IMG/VR virus record: IMGVR_UViG_3300000265_000011
Span: 1 to 34,162 of that record
Direction: 5' to 3' (one strand)
Length of the DNA stretch: 34,162 nucleotides
From: a virus
In this document: in pieces, positions 18,001 to 26,200 of the stretch
Layout of the letters: every line of letters begins with the position of its first letter
How positions within the stretch are numbered: the stretch's first letter is position 1
The notes under the pieces: generated by a model
Seen by the model: the letters and a program-made list of their open reading frames with translations, nothing else
What the model was told of the DNA's origin: nothing
Database searches by the model: none
Translations under genes and position numbers: made by a program

Positions 18001-18603
18001 AATCCACCACAAGTTATTATTGAGTCTCCTAGAGCAATATATGAAGTTATAGAGAACGTTAGTTATGAAGGAGATTTTGGAGATGTGATTCAGATTAATA
18101 ATGGAAATACATATCTGGACTTAGATTTATTTGTTCCATTAGATTCATATCTAAGAGATACAGATGTTGCTTCTGTTGGAGTTGCATCTACTGGTTTATC
18201 TGCACTACAAGTTGGTGATTATTTCATTTTAGATAACACAAATGTTGGTGATGGAATAACATCTAGAGATACCACAGGAACAGTAAATGTTTCTATTGGT
18301 AATATCTTCTTAGACAATGTTTACCAAGTGCAGGCAGTTTCTACAGTATCATCTACTGTTCCAGGGGTAGGTGTTACCTTTGTAACTAGAGTGAGAGTAA
18401 ATGTAGATTCTTCTACAAATAATGCTCCTGTAGGAGTAACTACCAGAGCAGGGACTTATACATGGGGTAAAATAACTAATCTAGGAAGAAGAATGCCAAT
18501 GAGTTTTGTGGTTAATAGCAATCGTTTATCTGGAATAAATACATCACCTGTTGTTGTCAGGAAAAATCGTTTAGATTATAAATTATACCTGCAAACCTCC
18601 TAA
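6100..18603 (+). CDS. Giant baseplate-region virion protein in the gp7 slot (4167 aa)
   Basis: One unbroken frame encodes 4167 residues between gp6 and gp8, where T4 has the 1032-residue gp7. The N-terminus (VPEYVREEYPLLVEFLKQ, 14-31) is a motif seen at the start of large marine-phage virion proteins. Visible parts: an 'RGFSG...H..G' module (about 80-240); a cupredoxin-like segment (about 725-800) with His739, Cys785, His788, Met791; a YHYH-like domain (about 1425-1545) with GWAYDG and FPYVIG but YAYF at the signature; at least eight HGF-xTGD modules (His675, 1018, 1128, 1683, 1832, 1931, 1986, 3129); about a dozen GxGY beta modules (from about 926 to 3960); and a second RGFIGT...H module (3254-3312). 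It is beta-rich, with no signal peptide. It probably forms wedge core plus peripheral decoration. The gp7 equivalence is by position only. Confidence 0.8.
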   Translation: MEKVSLNSLVENLVPEYVREEYPLLVEFLKQYYISQETSGQSLDLIQNLAEYVKIDNLTNLVDSCNLTASISYYEKDIFVDTTRGFPSSQGLIQINDEVIFYNRSVEEEPIEFVGKIDIGFNEITSTEVEDTTSTVGWYVRVYNLDESKFIGEGLVTGTNDGNNIKVNFTPVPSSDIDGYETSDLYICKITRSKFTGCRRGFSGVTGLKGSVTSNKLIFTSTKASKHKNGDVVTNLNIILLKEFFKKIKVQIAPGFENEEFYDVINESTFVKNIKEFYRSKGSECSFDLLFKALYGKPVDIVIPSNYLVEPSSSRYSITKNLIVELIEGDASELENRTLYQDTQFNIPNTRGIITKLEKLQKDNKDFYRLYIDNSIEENYDSTYGNFTIHPKTKNTTRIEKNQTFVDVDSTIGFPLSGTLVLKDDFNLEYRVEYTSKTSTQFLGCTGLTRDFKENSDINLDVYSYVNVTGGQVKVRVTGVLDNSIESTILPSVKNLRKNDYLPIKTLGTEIKNDPRSSSWIYNIPKTYQVKSIELLDNTDFAYRVYFYEKHDLSVGQNITLTPVSDISGSYNGTVVEWNNQFSVIVRGSRVFLNENIKYDLKKKLNKSNFDGIINYPADVQNTYYDRKTNDIYVNSQSLPLYRPSLEVEELNVNKRIRAFSGIFKDQDTLDIGKHGFITGDAVVYKPRTVSYIPSYTLDANGVRSYKFINNETGDYENNPTLVLIRGKKYTFRNDMNQHPFRIQIESNGTVSDQYNDGIKNNDVSNGVLVWEVQEDTPDVLYYQCLNHQAMGGVINIIDEDEQKSLNIDKGIYFIEKVSPTQIKLYRSRTNIVKGQSVKFSGVVIQDTIESYDYVYKNLDSRKIEPQDIIRKIVRHPGHEHSNVSAKITESHTIGIWRNGIELLNYKSKDFISYGQIKSLDVLSKGSGYDVINVPHLRITDPNGSGCVSNLSVKGYLSRIDILDKGFDYIETPVIKISGGNGTGAKAEVELEKYVHFSTFNASEVDLVNDSIGFSTYHKFKDGESIQYETLGQVAIAGLSTSSYYFVSLVDSYNVKLHKSKSDALDNRNPINLDQIGTGKHNLKSTNRKNRVKRVNISQNGYGYEQKYRSCPSSGISTYKDLIKIKDHGYQSGEIVTYNPKIAPVAGLSSGTDYYVLKNHDDSFRLCAISGISAQKDIFYKQKKYINFDGFIEGDHTFKYQDIVVTIEGRSSLSQEDLNADTNARIRPIFIGEIDSVFIENGGQKYGSQVSNFVSQPNIQILQGRNARLKPIIKNGEIISVIIQDSGKDYYSTPDVSVIGTGVGANLIPIVKDGYISDIIIENPGIGYQSEGTQALVVNRGISGSISANIQTWRINLVERYVSTGLISPEDSFLYEGKTKSKGIQYVHTYAPRKLREISLASRFLNGVEVFNPDLELINGVESVSLAHSPILGWAYDGNPIYGPYAYSSQTGGRIIQMTSGYELRTDLNKDKNRPNLVDFPPGFFIEDYTFTGNGTLDKHNGRYCVTPDYPNGVYAYFCTVNTEVDSNGLFKSYRRPVFPYVIGNEYISSPIKFNFKPTSTLEYFDLNTSGLTRNTAPYSLLADTINYPYLKYDKAYRNQNAIVKSTKFGSVTSVGIVTGGYNYKVGDRVVFDGQIDTFKAKGMVSKVKGVDIESISLLHSESQTCNIIKTSKVFTAFTEDPHGYTPGESVSLTFNNELLTTTEINVKFNIITLKQNLDIPSVTGIVTHISVATIFDLIYPNDVYELNNEKIKVLRVESNKSRLLVQREYDGSIGSTHQVSSGFIEVPRKFTFSPQNSFITTSFTNSLENPLYFIPSENVGLNTVTINISNHPLITGDLLDYSNEGGTSITVENENGSFLLSDVEQIYAVKINSNLIGLTTVSSGITTDPQLLLFTNVGLGSVHSLTPRYSNVLECDISDDRVLVTTSTPHGLSLGDRFDLYVESGISTTYKVEYNKRNRAVIIGRRDFESSDVNTLKNFITIENHKYQRGQQVIYLSSNPQITTGLDHDKVYYVSVITPNKIKLAKQRYDALLGINSVDITASLAGSILPINQPLEVVRYEDIIFDLSDSSLSINNEREKEAFDFRLYWDHMLTHEFYSTTKQRSFDLTYNGSIGISSDAKATLRNSSNLPKEIYYNLVPKRRFGNNTENLELYTYKNRSDDGYSNNSINVVDSKFSNTYKINSNTSNTFTAPIFNDPERYEYTSGRGNVLNYFVKSPVVEGSIAEIEIQSRGEGYKSIPKIDKIVSENGSGAILKVESNNIGTPLNIEFDDIGYDYYSDNTIRPSSKTPTIIELDYLSSVKEVKVISPGKNYSTAPDIIIIDGYTNKLVEDLEFKYNIFTRKVDIIKNTYNLSEYSPKILTINNSNGIGINTITFNEDNKHVTVELSPSYSFLQDFPFEIGDKVLVENVSVGIATTGKGYNSENYNYTTFTIIDRDPALGGIGATVTYSLQNLLGEGESPGKFNVFNSVGRIVPLKYLPTFEIETQKSKFFSNEPVVGTSGARGNIQSIDYDRDIIKVYTLDDFKVGDVLRGLVSGRRSRVLKVVSDEIDFPVTSGSAVRNGWSTRKGFLNDPEQRIHDSDYYQYFSYSVKSEVDYETWNPYVSNLLHTVGFKKFSDILVPSEPNSFVGIETIQSSGDISGIADIHRVIDVDCYQDFDTITETTSIINETRKSKEVILRSRLLQDYIESIGNRVLELDDISSEFNQVVRSTRYSTIDAYQKVVGFRKYFVIVENIDNPYERQAGVVLLLSDGLNVFNVDYAKLFPQSTIGDFDAEISGAEVLLRFFPISYKTTNYLVFVTSLEIDASTVGVGSISESILGDAVHMYSEQIPSIGPGVSEVFRLSLNDTTNKLIIHVGADNGYVQTEELIITTDGADLFVNEYGFLNSSGGGSDSTPGIATFTYSIDGSEIIVTGAFDSPNSNEFQVDASIKAFSSTNTGVGTAAVNGALLETTYTSFSASPTPTASTLSSFGGRYDATYVIASVQDLTNGTHYAEEFVVMSTWNKQVDYVASIVSSGTDTGIGTFGAISNGSTCSIVFTPEPNIDVDVRTFEYKIGYYDQTTTPEQIIDLGNMRVDSGFGDYEGTELSIKKSFELYHKEQPLFQKTIDATQASQLDIDNNIISTPGHYFVTGEELDYSYKFSDVGLTDNAISIASTTVPGIGLTDKLPTTVYAIKVDELSIQVAASASDALAFNPKIFEVASLGITTDHKFTSKKQNTRTLISLDNIVQSPVVSSGTTALLAIDSTPFNATLEFQSVDGFQGGDLIQIDNEIMRIFVIGFNDNPNFVYCTRGFIGTKRNTHPAGSVVTKVTANYNIVGNTIYFPEAPFGNIQFENSLNKPDEVDYFGIDVRSKFNGRVFLRSSSPGSQYDPYNDNFILDTVSDQFNGYDDDFTIQSLGSNVTGIASLNAAVLVNNVFQIPDGPFNNGNYTMLEVGGETKIKFTGFSSSTSYYDINQSGLPRGRIILSVGSTAGLGYQPLVSAGGTATISGTGSISNISIGNSGSGYRSGIQTYVKIGVVTTSLDSDVEYIGFATVYNGSVVSIAITNPGTGYTSSNPPQVIFDDPEPYWNIPLQYQAPSSGLGTEAYVDLVVSQDSSVLSFEVRNYGYGFNVRDLLTVPVGGETGIPTTSDYGAFEYFTIIVDRLYADDFSAWHFGELQPIDSIQDLIDGSRRFFPIYINGQQTTIRSKPGSGIEVKSTLLVFVNDVLQVPDEGYIFENGSIIEFPVPLEIGTKVDIVFYRGSGSVDTRNVDIIEPIEKGDLFTINSDNPLYLQNERQVFDIASTNTVETIAYPGPGLDQSESIIRPIALCQQKNDIAVNGGYVGKSRSIYEPHISPVARVIDTINTTSTDIYVDGVKIFFDDLREYSNEQTRKQTITVVSQESITSAAGTAIVSTAGTITGVVISNSGLGYTFTPSVSIPNPDNLTFTNKNNFYTNQTVLQSSISNGSVDSITVVSSGSGYTATNPPQVIIESPRAIYEVIENVSYEGDFGDVIQINNGNTYLDLDLFVPLDSYLRDTDVASVGVASTGLSALQVGDYFILDNTNVGDGITSRDTTGTVNVSIGNIFLDNVYQVQAVSTVSSTVPGVGVTFVTRVRVNVDSSTNNAPVGVTTRAGTYTWGKITNLGRRMPMSFVVNSNRLSGINTSPVVVRKNRLDYKLYLQTS
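8257..8500 (+). other. Cupredoxin-like segment within the giant protein
   Basis: The stretch around residues 720-800 reads like a small Greek-key domain: a strand KKYTFRNDMNQHPFRI with His739, and a final hairpin YYQCLNHQAMGG with Cys785, His788 and Met791. The spacing C-x2-H-x2-M, with one upstream His, equals the ligand set of type-1 copper proteins. Many marine phage tail proteins have related segments ending 'C..H.GMGG'. Metal binding is not shown. Confidence 0.6.
10360..10740 (+). other. YHYH-like domain within the giant protein
   Basis: GWAYDGNPIYGPY begins at Trp1434 minus one, followed by DKHNGRYC (1498-1505), YAYF (1515-1518) and FPYVIG (1539-1544). Order and spacing fit the YHYH domain, which is named for its YHYH motif. 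Here both signature positions differ (A and F instead of H), so a function that needs those histidines would be lost while the scaffold is kept. Confidence 0.65.
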
Positions 18604-18622
18604 ATAGATAAAAAGTCTACCA

Positions 18623-20197
18623 ATGTCAGCAATTATAACTGATCAACTAAGAATACTTAATGCTGAGAACTTTGTCAATGCCATTGGAGTTTCTTCAAAC
18701 TCTTATTATGCATTCATTGGTCTCCCAAATGCAACTGAATATGACTCTGAGTGGGATATAACACCACCATCTCCTAAAGATTGTTTTGACGAAGAGAATG
18801 ATTATTGGGACACTATGACATCCTTAAAAAGGATTTCTAAAAATGATGTTAAAAGAGTCATTAGGAAGATCCAATGGGAAAGTGGATTTACTTATGACAT
18901 GTATAGACATGATATAAGTAGAACAAACTTATCACAACCATCTGAAGCAACTAGTCTATATTATTCAAACTTTTATGTAGTGAATAAGGATTATAAAGTT
19001 TATATTTGTATTCACAATGGTACTGATGAAAATAACTTTTCAGGTAAACCTTCATTGGATGAACCACTGTTTACCGATTTAGAACCAAAACCTGCTGGTA
19101 GCAGTAATGATGGTTATTTGTGGAAATATTTGTATACTATTAATCCATCGGATATCATTAAGTTTGATAGTATTGATTATATACCACTTCCAGATGAGTG
19201 GGGTGTAGATGAATCATCTTCAGCGATCAAACTTCATGCTTCTACTAGTGGACAGATAAAAAATGCAGTAATCGCTGATAGTGGTGCAAATATTGGTCCA
19301 GCAAATCAAGTTTATAATAGAGTACCTATTAAAGGTGATGGATCTGGAGCGGAAGCTACAGTTATTATCGATTCCGAATCTAGGTTAGATTCTGTCATCA
19401 TTACTAATGGTGGATCTGGATACACATATGCAGTATTAGATTTTGCTGGTGGGGGTTTACCAGTAGATACTATTGGTTATGAAGAACCAGATGTTGATGT
19501 TATCATTCCACCTCAAGGAGGTCATGGATACAACATTTATAAAGAGTTAGGCGCAACGAGAGTATTACTTTATTGTAGAATTGAAAATGATTTACAAAAT
19601 CCAGATTTTATTCTTGGAAATCAAGTTGCTAGATTTGGTATTGTAAAAAATCCACTAAAATATGGATCTAATGATATCCTTGATGATGATAAAGTAAGTG
19701 CATTACATGCAATTAAGCTTATTGGAAACATTTCTGATGGTAGATATTTACCAGATAGCATTATTACACAAAATGTTTCAACAGGTACTACTGCTGCTGG
19801 AAGAGTAGTTTCTTACAATGAAAATACTGGGGTTCTTAAATATTGGCAAGATAGAACTCTTTATGGATTTAACTTTGACAAATCTAGAGACTATACTCCA
19901 TCATATGGATATGGTAAAGTTGATTTTACTTCCAATGTCGGTGGTGGCGGAAGTTTATTGATTATCGGTGAAGTTTCTTCATTAGAGATTGATACAGATT
20001 TCGGAACAGAATCTAATCCTGGTATAACAACTGTAATAAATAATAGGACCTACAGTTTGGGTCAAGAATTTCAAAATGGGATATCAAATCCAGAAGTTAA
20101 AAAATACTCTGGAGACATTATCTATGTTGATAATAGACCGTCCATTACAAGATCCCAAAACCAAAAAGAAGATATCAAGGTAATCTTACAGTTTTAA
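18623..20197 (+). CDS. gp8: Baseplate wedge subunit gp8
   Basis: The N-terminal half matches T4 gp8: a start with an 'FvnaIG' helix, APP/TPPSP (around 48-51), a repeated aromatic stretch, SLYYSNFYVVNKDYKVYIC (111-129), and DGYLWKYLY (163-171), which equals DGYVWEYLF in T4. gp8 is a wedge protein that binds the gp7-gp10 arms at the baseplate periphery. At 524 residues it is longer than T4 gp8 (334). The extra C-terminal part contains a GxGY module (GGSGYTY, about residue 262) also found in the giants and in gp14. Upstream is a 19-base gap, with no obvious strong ribosome binding site. Identity is good; the extension is of unknown role. Confidence 0.85.
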   Translation: MSAIITDQLRILNAENFVNAIGVSSNSYYAFIGLPNATEYDSEWDITPPSPKDCFDEENDYWDTMTSLKRISKNDVKRVIRKIQWESGFTYDMYRHDISRTNLSQPSEATSLYYSNFYVVNKDYKVYICIHNGTDENNFSGKPSLDEPLFTDLEPKPAGSSNDGYLWKYLYTINPSDIIKFDSIDYIPLPDEWGVDESSSAIKLHASTSGQIKNAVIADSGANIGPANQVYNRVPIKGDGSGAEATVIIDSESRLDSVIITNGGSGYTYAVLDFAGGGLPVDTIGYEEPDVDVIIPPQGGHGYNIYKELGATRVLLYCRIENDLQNPDFILGNQVARFGIVKNPLKYGSNDILDDDKVSALHAIKLIGNISDGRYLPDSIITQNVSTGTTAAGRVVSYNENTGVLKYWQDRTLYGFNFDKSRDYTPSYGYGKVDFTSNVGGGGSLLIIGEVSSLEIDTDFGTESNPGITTVINNRTYSLGQEFQNGISNPEVKKYSGDIIYVDNRPSITRSQNQKEDIKVILQF

Positions 20198-20203
20198 AGA
20201 ATT

Positions 20204-23200
20204 ATGCCATCAAAAACGAATCTAAACGTCTTTCCTTATTTTGATGACTTTGATGAGGACAAAAACTATTATAAAGTTCTTTTTAAACCTGGATATCCCA
20301 TTCAGGCTAGAGAGTTATCAAACGTACAATCGATACTGCAAAATCAGATCGAACAGTTTGGAAACCACGTTTTTAAAGAAGGATCTGTTGTAATCCCAGG
20401 TAATATTAGTTTTACCAGGATTACTGGCGTTGAGGTTCAAAATACATTTAATGCTATTGATATTGATCAATACATTAATAATGCTAAGATGTACGGATAC
20501 GTTATTGTTGGTAGAGATAGTGGTCTAAGAGCTAAAGTTGTTAAGGTACTTAGAAAAATCGATTATCCAGATTTAAATAATACTCTGGTATATTTTCAGT
20601 ATTTAAATACTGGAACCAATAATGAAACTGAGTTTCAACCAGGAGAATCTCTCTACGCAGAATCTGAGATTCTTCCTATATTGAGGCGTGGTGTAACTTC
20701 TTCCACTCTCGTAAATGTAACAACTCAAAATACTGAAGACATTTATGGTGATCGTGGTGTACAAAGTACCATTGTAACTGCTTCAAGATCATCAAGCAAT
20801 ATTTCTGGACAATATCAATACGAAAATGTTAGTACTATTGATGATATTACTCTTAGAAGTGGTCAAAATTTCTTATTAGTAAAAACTCCTATTATTGGAT
20901 CAGCAGCTATTATTAGCGAAGGTGTATATTTTCTAAGAGGAAACTTTGTTAATGTTGCTGAAGAGTTACTAGTTGTAGATAGGTTTAGTTTCTTAGCAAA
21001 TGCAAAGATTGGACTAAGTATTACTGAGCAGATTATAACTTCAGATAATGATTCAACTCTATTTGATAACTCTAGAGGATTTTCAAACTATGCTGCTCCT
21101 GGAGCAGATAGATTAAAAATCACAGCAAGATTAGCATCTTTAGATTTAGATGATGATCAAACAGATAACTTTATTGAACTTACAAGAGTAGAAGACGGCA
21201 ATATTGTATTCTTAAATAGAAATCCTGAGTACAATGAGCTTGGCAATGAACTCGCCAGAAGAACTTACGATGAGTCTGGAGATTATTATATTACACCATT
21301 TACTCTAACCGTAGAGGAATCTCTAAATGACTTAGAGGGTAGCAGAGGTGTATTTAAAGAAGGAGAAGTAACTAGAGAACAAAATACTCCCAAGGAAAGT
21401 ATGGGAGTATTTAAAATATCTCCAGGAAAAGCATATGTTAAAGGATATGAGGTTGAAAGGTTAGCTAGTACTTTAATCGATTTTGAAAAACCTAGAGATA
21501 CTAAAACATTATTAAATCAGTCCATCCAATATGCCCCTGGAACAGGTCTAACTCTTAATAGGTTACATGGAACACCAAAGATTGGTATTTCAACCTATCA
21601 CGTTTCTTTGAGAGATTCTAGACTGGGATCAAATAATTTAGAAGCATCTGGCAAAGAGATTGGATTGAGCAGAGTATATGATTTTGCTCTAGAATCTGGT
21701 GCATACAACACAAGCAATCTAGATCTCAATGAGTGGGATCTAAATGCATATGATTTAGATTTCTATACAGAGATTACATTAAACCAACCAGTAACAGAAA
21801 CTGTTCCATCAAAAATTGATGGCAAATATACTGGAGCATTTTCTTTCTTAAGGTTTGGTGCATCAAATGCAGGTGTGGTTACTGCATATAGTAGTTCTGG
21901 AAGATATTCCATTGGAGAAAAAATCACTTTTAGTAATGGAGAAACTAGAGTAATCACAAATATTAGATCATATGGTATTGATGATACCAAATCAGTTTAC
22001 GGAAATGTCGGATTATCTACATTTACTGGTGATCTAAAGCAATCCAAAAAAGTTTCTTTGGGAAGTGTTGCTATTCAAGGCGAATCTGCTGGAGTATCTA
22101 CAGTAACATCACCATCAACCATATTTACCAGTATTTGTGAGGATGGAGATTTAGTATCTTATAGTATTGGCGAAAATACTATACCAAACTTTGCAAAAAT
22201 CCAATCAGTATCGACTAATAGTATTGTTATTGAACCAGTTCAATCGGTTTCTGGTATTTGTATAGGAACTCTTCCAGTATCAACAACTACTGGATTAGAT
22301 TTTGCTATTTTAACTACAGAAAGACAAGTTGGTAATAACGCATTATATACTCCGTTCCCCAAGCAAAATATTGAATCTGTAGACCTTAGTGAGTCTAGAA
22401 TTTCTATTAGAAGAGAGTATTCTGTTACTATTGCAGGTAATGGTTTTATCATTTCAGAATCTACATTATCTGCAAATGAATCTTTCCAACCATATGATGA
22501 AGAAAGATATTCTTTGGTAACTCTTGATGGAACTATTATTCCATTAGAAAGTGGAAACTTTGCATTCTCAAATGGTGGTAGAGAAGTTACATTAACTAAT
22601 CTCACTACTAATGGTCAAGCAAGATTTATTGCTTCACTGTACAAATCAACAGTTAAGAGTAGAGCAAAAGTTAAAAAGATTGAAGTTGCTACATTATCAA
22701 AATCATCTCTTGAGCAATCTGGTGTAAATATCGCTGGTGTTGGCGCAACAACTTTAAATGATGGTTTAGTATTTGGAAACTATCCATATGGCACAAGAGT
22801 TCAAGATGATAGAATCTGTTTAAATCATCCAGAAATCATTAGATTGTATGGTGTTTTCGAATCAAGAACTACAGAAGATCCGATTTTACCGAAGTTAACA
22901 ATAACTAATATTCTAACTTCTGAAAAGTCCCCAACAACTGCAAATAACATTAAAGTTGGTGAGCGTTTAATCGGAAGCACTTCAGAATGTGTTTTAGTAT
23001 GCACTAATATTATAAATCCTTCAACTATTGAAGTTGTATCGGTAAATCAAAAAACTCCTTCCACTTCTGAAGCAATAAAAGGCAAAGAAACTGGCATAAC
23101 GGCAGAAGTAGTAAACTATATCGATACGCAAAGCGTTAATATCACTGATAGATATTTACTTGAGTCTGGAGAGACTTCTCAAGCATATACATATTCATTC

Positions 23201-26200
23201 TTAAAGAGAGTTTCTAGTTCAGCATCTCCAAAAAGAAGGATTAAAGTCGTTTATGACAGGGTATATATTCCATCTGACGATGCTGGAGATATCGTATGTG
23301 TAAACTCGTATTCCAGTATTCCCAGAAATACAATTTCATCGGCACCAGGTCAGACATCAAAAACTGATATTTTAGATTTAAGACCTATTCCAGATCCTTT
23401 CCTCGTTTATGAGGGTCAAAGATCTCCATTTGAGTTCTTTGGAAAGAACTACAGTGAAACTAATAACTCATTTAGGGACATTTTAGTTGCGGATGAAGAT
23501 ATTATCTTAGACTACACATTCTATCTCGGTAGAGTAGATAGAATATTCTTGGATATTAATGAGCAGATTATTGTCAAGAAAGGTGTTGCATCAGAATCTG
23601 TAGATCCCCCAGAATCTCCAGCAAATGCTCTTGAGATTGCTAGAGTTACTTTTGCACCATATGCAAAAAATGCAAGAAAAGCAGCAGATATTCAACTTTT
23701 AATACATAAAAGATATAGAATGTCTGATATCTCTAAGTTAGAGAATAGAATTAAAAATCTTGAGTATTATACGACATTAAATCTACTAGAGCAATCAACT
23801 TCAGCGTTATCTGTTCCAGATTCTAATGGACTGAATAGATTTAAGTCTGGTTTCTTTGTTGATGATTTCTCAACCAGAAATAATCAATATGTTGTTGAGG
23901 GTCAGATTAAGAACTCAAATGATAAAGTAAATAGAGAACTACGTCCAGCTTGTTATACTACAGAGCTTGATTTAACTTTAGCAAATAATATTAACTATAA
24001 CACTAACAATGCTCCATCTGTTCATCCAGTAAAGGGCATTTTACGAAGTGTGTATGATGATGTTAAGTTTACTCGAATATCAAATATTATTGGAAATAAT
24101 ATCCAAATAACTGGTGGTGGTGGAGCTCGTAATGAAAATACAGGTAAGGGACTACTAACTTTAGCATATAATGAGGAGGTTAGGATCAGACAATCTTTTT
24201 CCACAAGAGTAGTAAATGTTACTCCGTATCTTGTAACAAACTATTATGGTCAGATTGATTTAAACCCATCTTCCGATATTTGGAGCGAAGAGACTATTCT
24301 AGAACCACTAATCATTACTGGTATTGAAGGTAGAGTCATTGAAGAAAGTGCTACTTTTACTGCTCAAGAGTTTGAATCTCAAGATGGATTTGATCCTGTA
24401 AGTTGGGGATCTTGGACAGACAACTGGACTGGATCTTCCCAAGCAGTTACTGGTACAGATTCATTTACTACATCTTCAGCAACGCAGAGTGGAAGTCTAG
24501 TAACTGTTACCACAACAACAACTAGTGGTATTAATGTACAAACTACTAATACTGGTACTGCAACTCAGCAAGGTACAACTACTAGGATAACTAATCCTAT
24601 TGAAGATAAAAATCTAGGAAATAGAGTTGTATCAGCTTCTAGTGCTGCTTATTTGAGATCAAGAAATGTTGAATTCATCGCTAAGAAGATGAAACCAAGC
24701 ACAAGATTATACGCTTTCTTTGATGATCAGGATATTACTGCACTTTGTACGCCAAAACTATTAGAAATAGAAATGGTCGATGGATCATTTACTATTGGTG
24801 AAGATGTTATATTCTATGATGAAAATAACTTTGTGATAGCGGGATATCGTTGTGCAGCACCAAATCATCAATATGGCAACATTAATGATCCAAATGCTCA
24901 AACTTTCTATGATAGAAGTCCTTATGATCAGAGTTTATTACCAACTGTTTATACAGAGTCTTCAAATATTTTAAATGTAGATACAACTGCTTCTGGTGAT
25001 TATTCTTCTGGTTATGGTGGAAATGTTTTAATAGGTGCTAGAGCGGAAGGTGTTACGAGTGGAGCAGTTGCTACGATTTCAAATAAGAGATTATTTACAG
25101 ATCAAGTTGGCGTTGTTATTGGATCATTGTTTGTACCAAATCCAAACGATGATACTAATCAAAGATTTAATACTGGTACTATTTCGTTCAAAGTTTCAAA
25201 CGACCAATCTAATGATATTATTCTTGGCGTAGAGACTACAGAAGCTACTGGACAGTTCTTCTCTTCTGGATTTATTACTCAAACACAAGAAACTACAATC
25301 CAAGTAAGAAATACTCTGATTGAAACTGCTACTATTACTCAAGAAAGAGCGATTGTTTCTACATCTACGGCATTTGTACCAACTAATACTGCCACAAGTA
25401 GTGTCTCATACACAGTATCTCCACCAGCACCGCCAAATAGACATGATCCACTAGCACAGTCATTCTTTATCCCAAATGCTGCTGGTGTATTTGTGACTCA
25501 CATGGATCTTTATTTCCAGGCAAAGTCTGAAGATCTTCCAGTATATGTTGAACTAAGATCTATGGAACTTGGACTTCCAACTACAGAAGTTTATCCATTA
25601 AGTAGAGTTGAGCTGTTACCAAGTCAGGTTAATATTTCTGATGATGCTGCTGTACCAACTAGAGTCACTTTCCAAGGACCAGTTTTCCTTGGAGGTAATA
25701 AAGAGCACTGTGTAGTTCTTCTATCTGATATCACTGATTATTATGTTTGGATTTCTAGACTAGGAGAAACTACATTTGGTGTTAATGGTGAAGAAATTGC
25801 TATTACTACCCAGAATGAACTAGGATCTCTATTTAAATCTCAGAATGGATCAACTTGGAGTCCAAGTCAATATGAAGATCTTAAGTTTACACTATTTAAT
25901 GCAAGATTTGTAGAACAGGGTAGTGTAACTCTTGTTAATAGTGATGTTTCTCAAGTAAATAATCTCTATAAAGATCCACTCAAAACATATTCTAAAACAC
26001 AAAGAGTTTCTCTTGGTGCGACTATAACTGATACTAACTTAAGGATTGGAAATACCATATATCAAGAAGGTTCTAATGCAAGTGGTGTTTATATTGGAAA
26101 TGCTGGTATTGCAACTGGAAATCTTTCTTTAGCAAATGCTGGCATTGGATATACTCCTTTTGAGTTTGGAGCACCTGCATTTACTTTTGAAGATGTTCCT

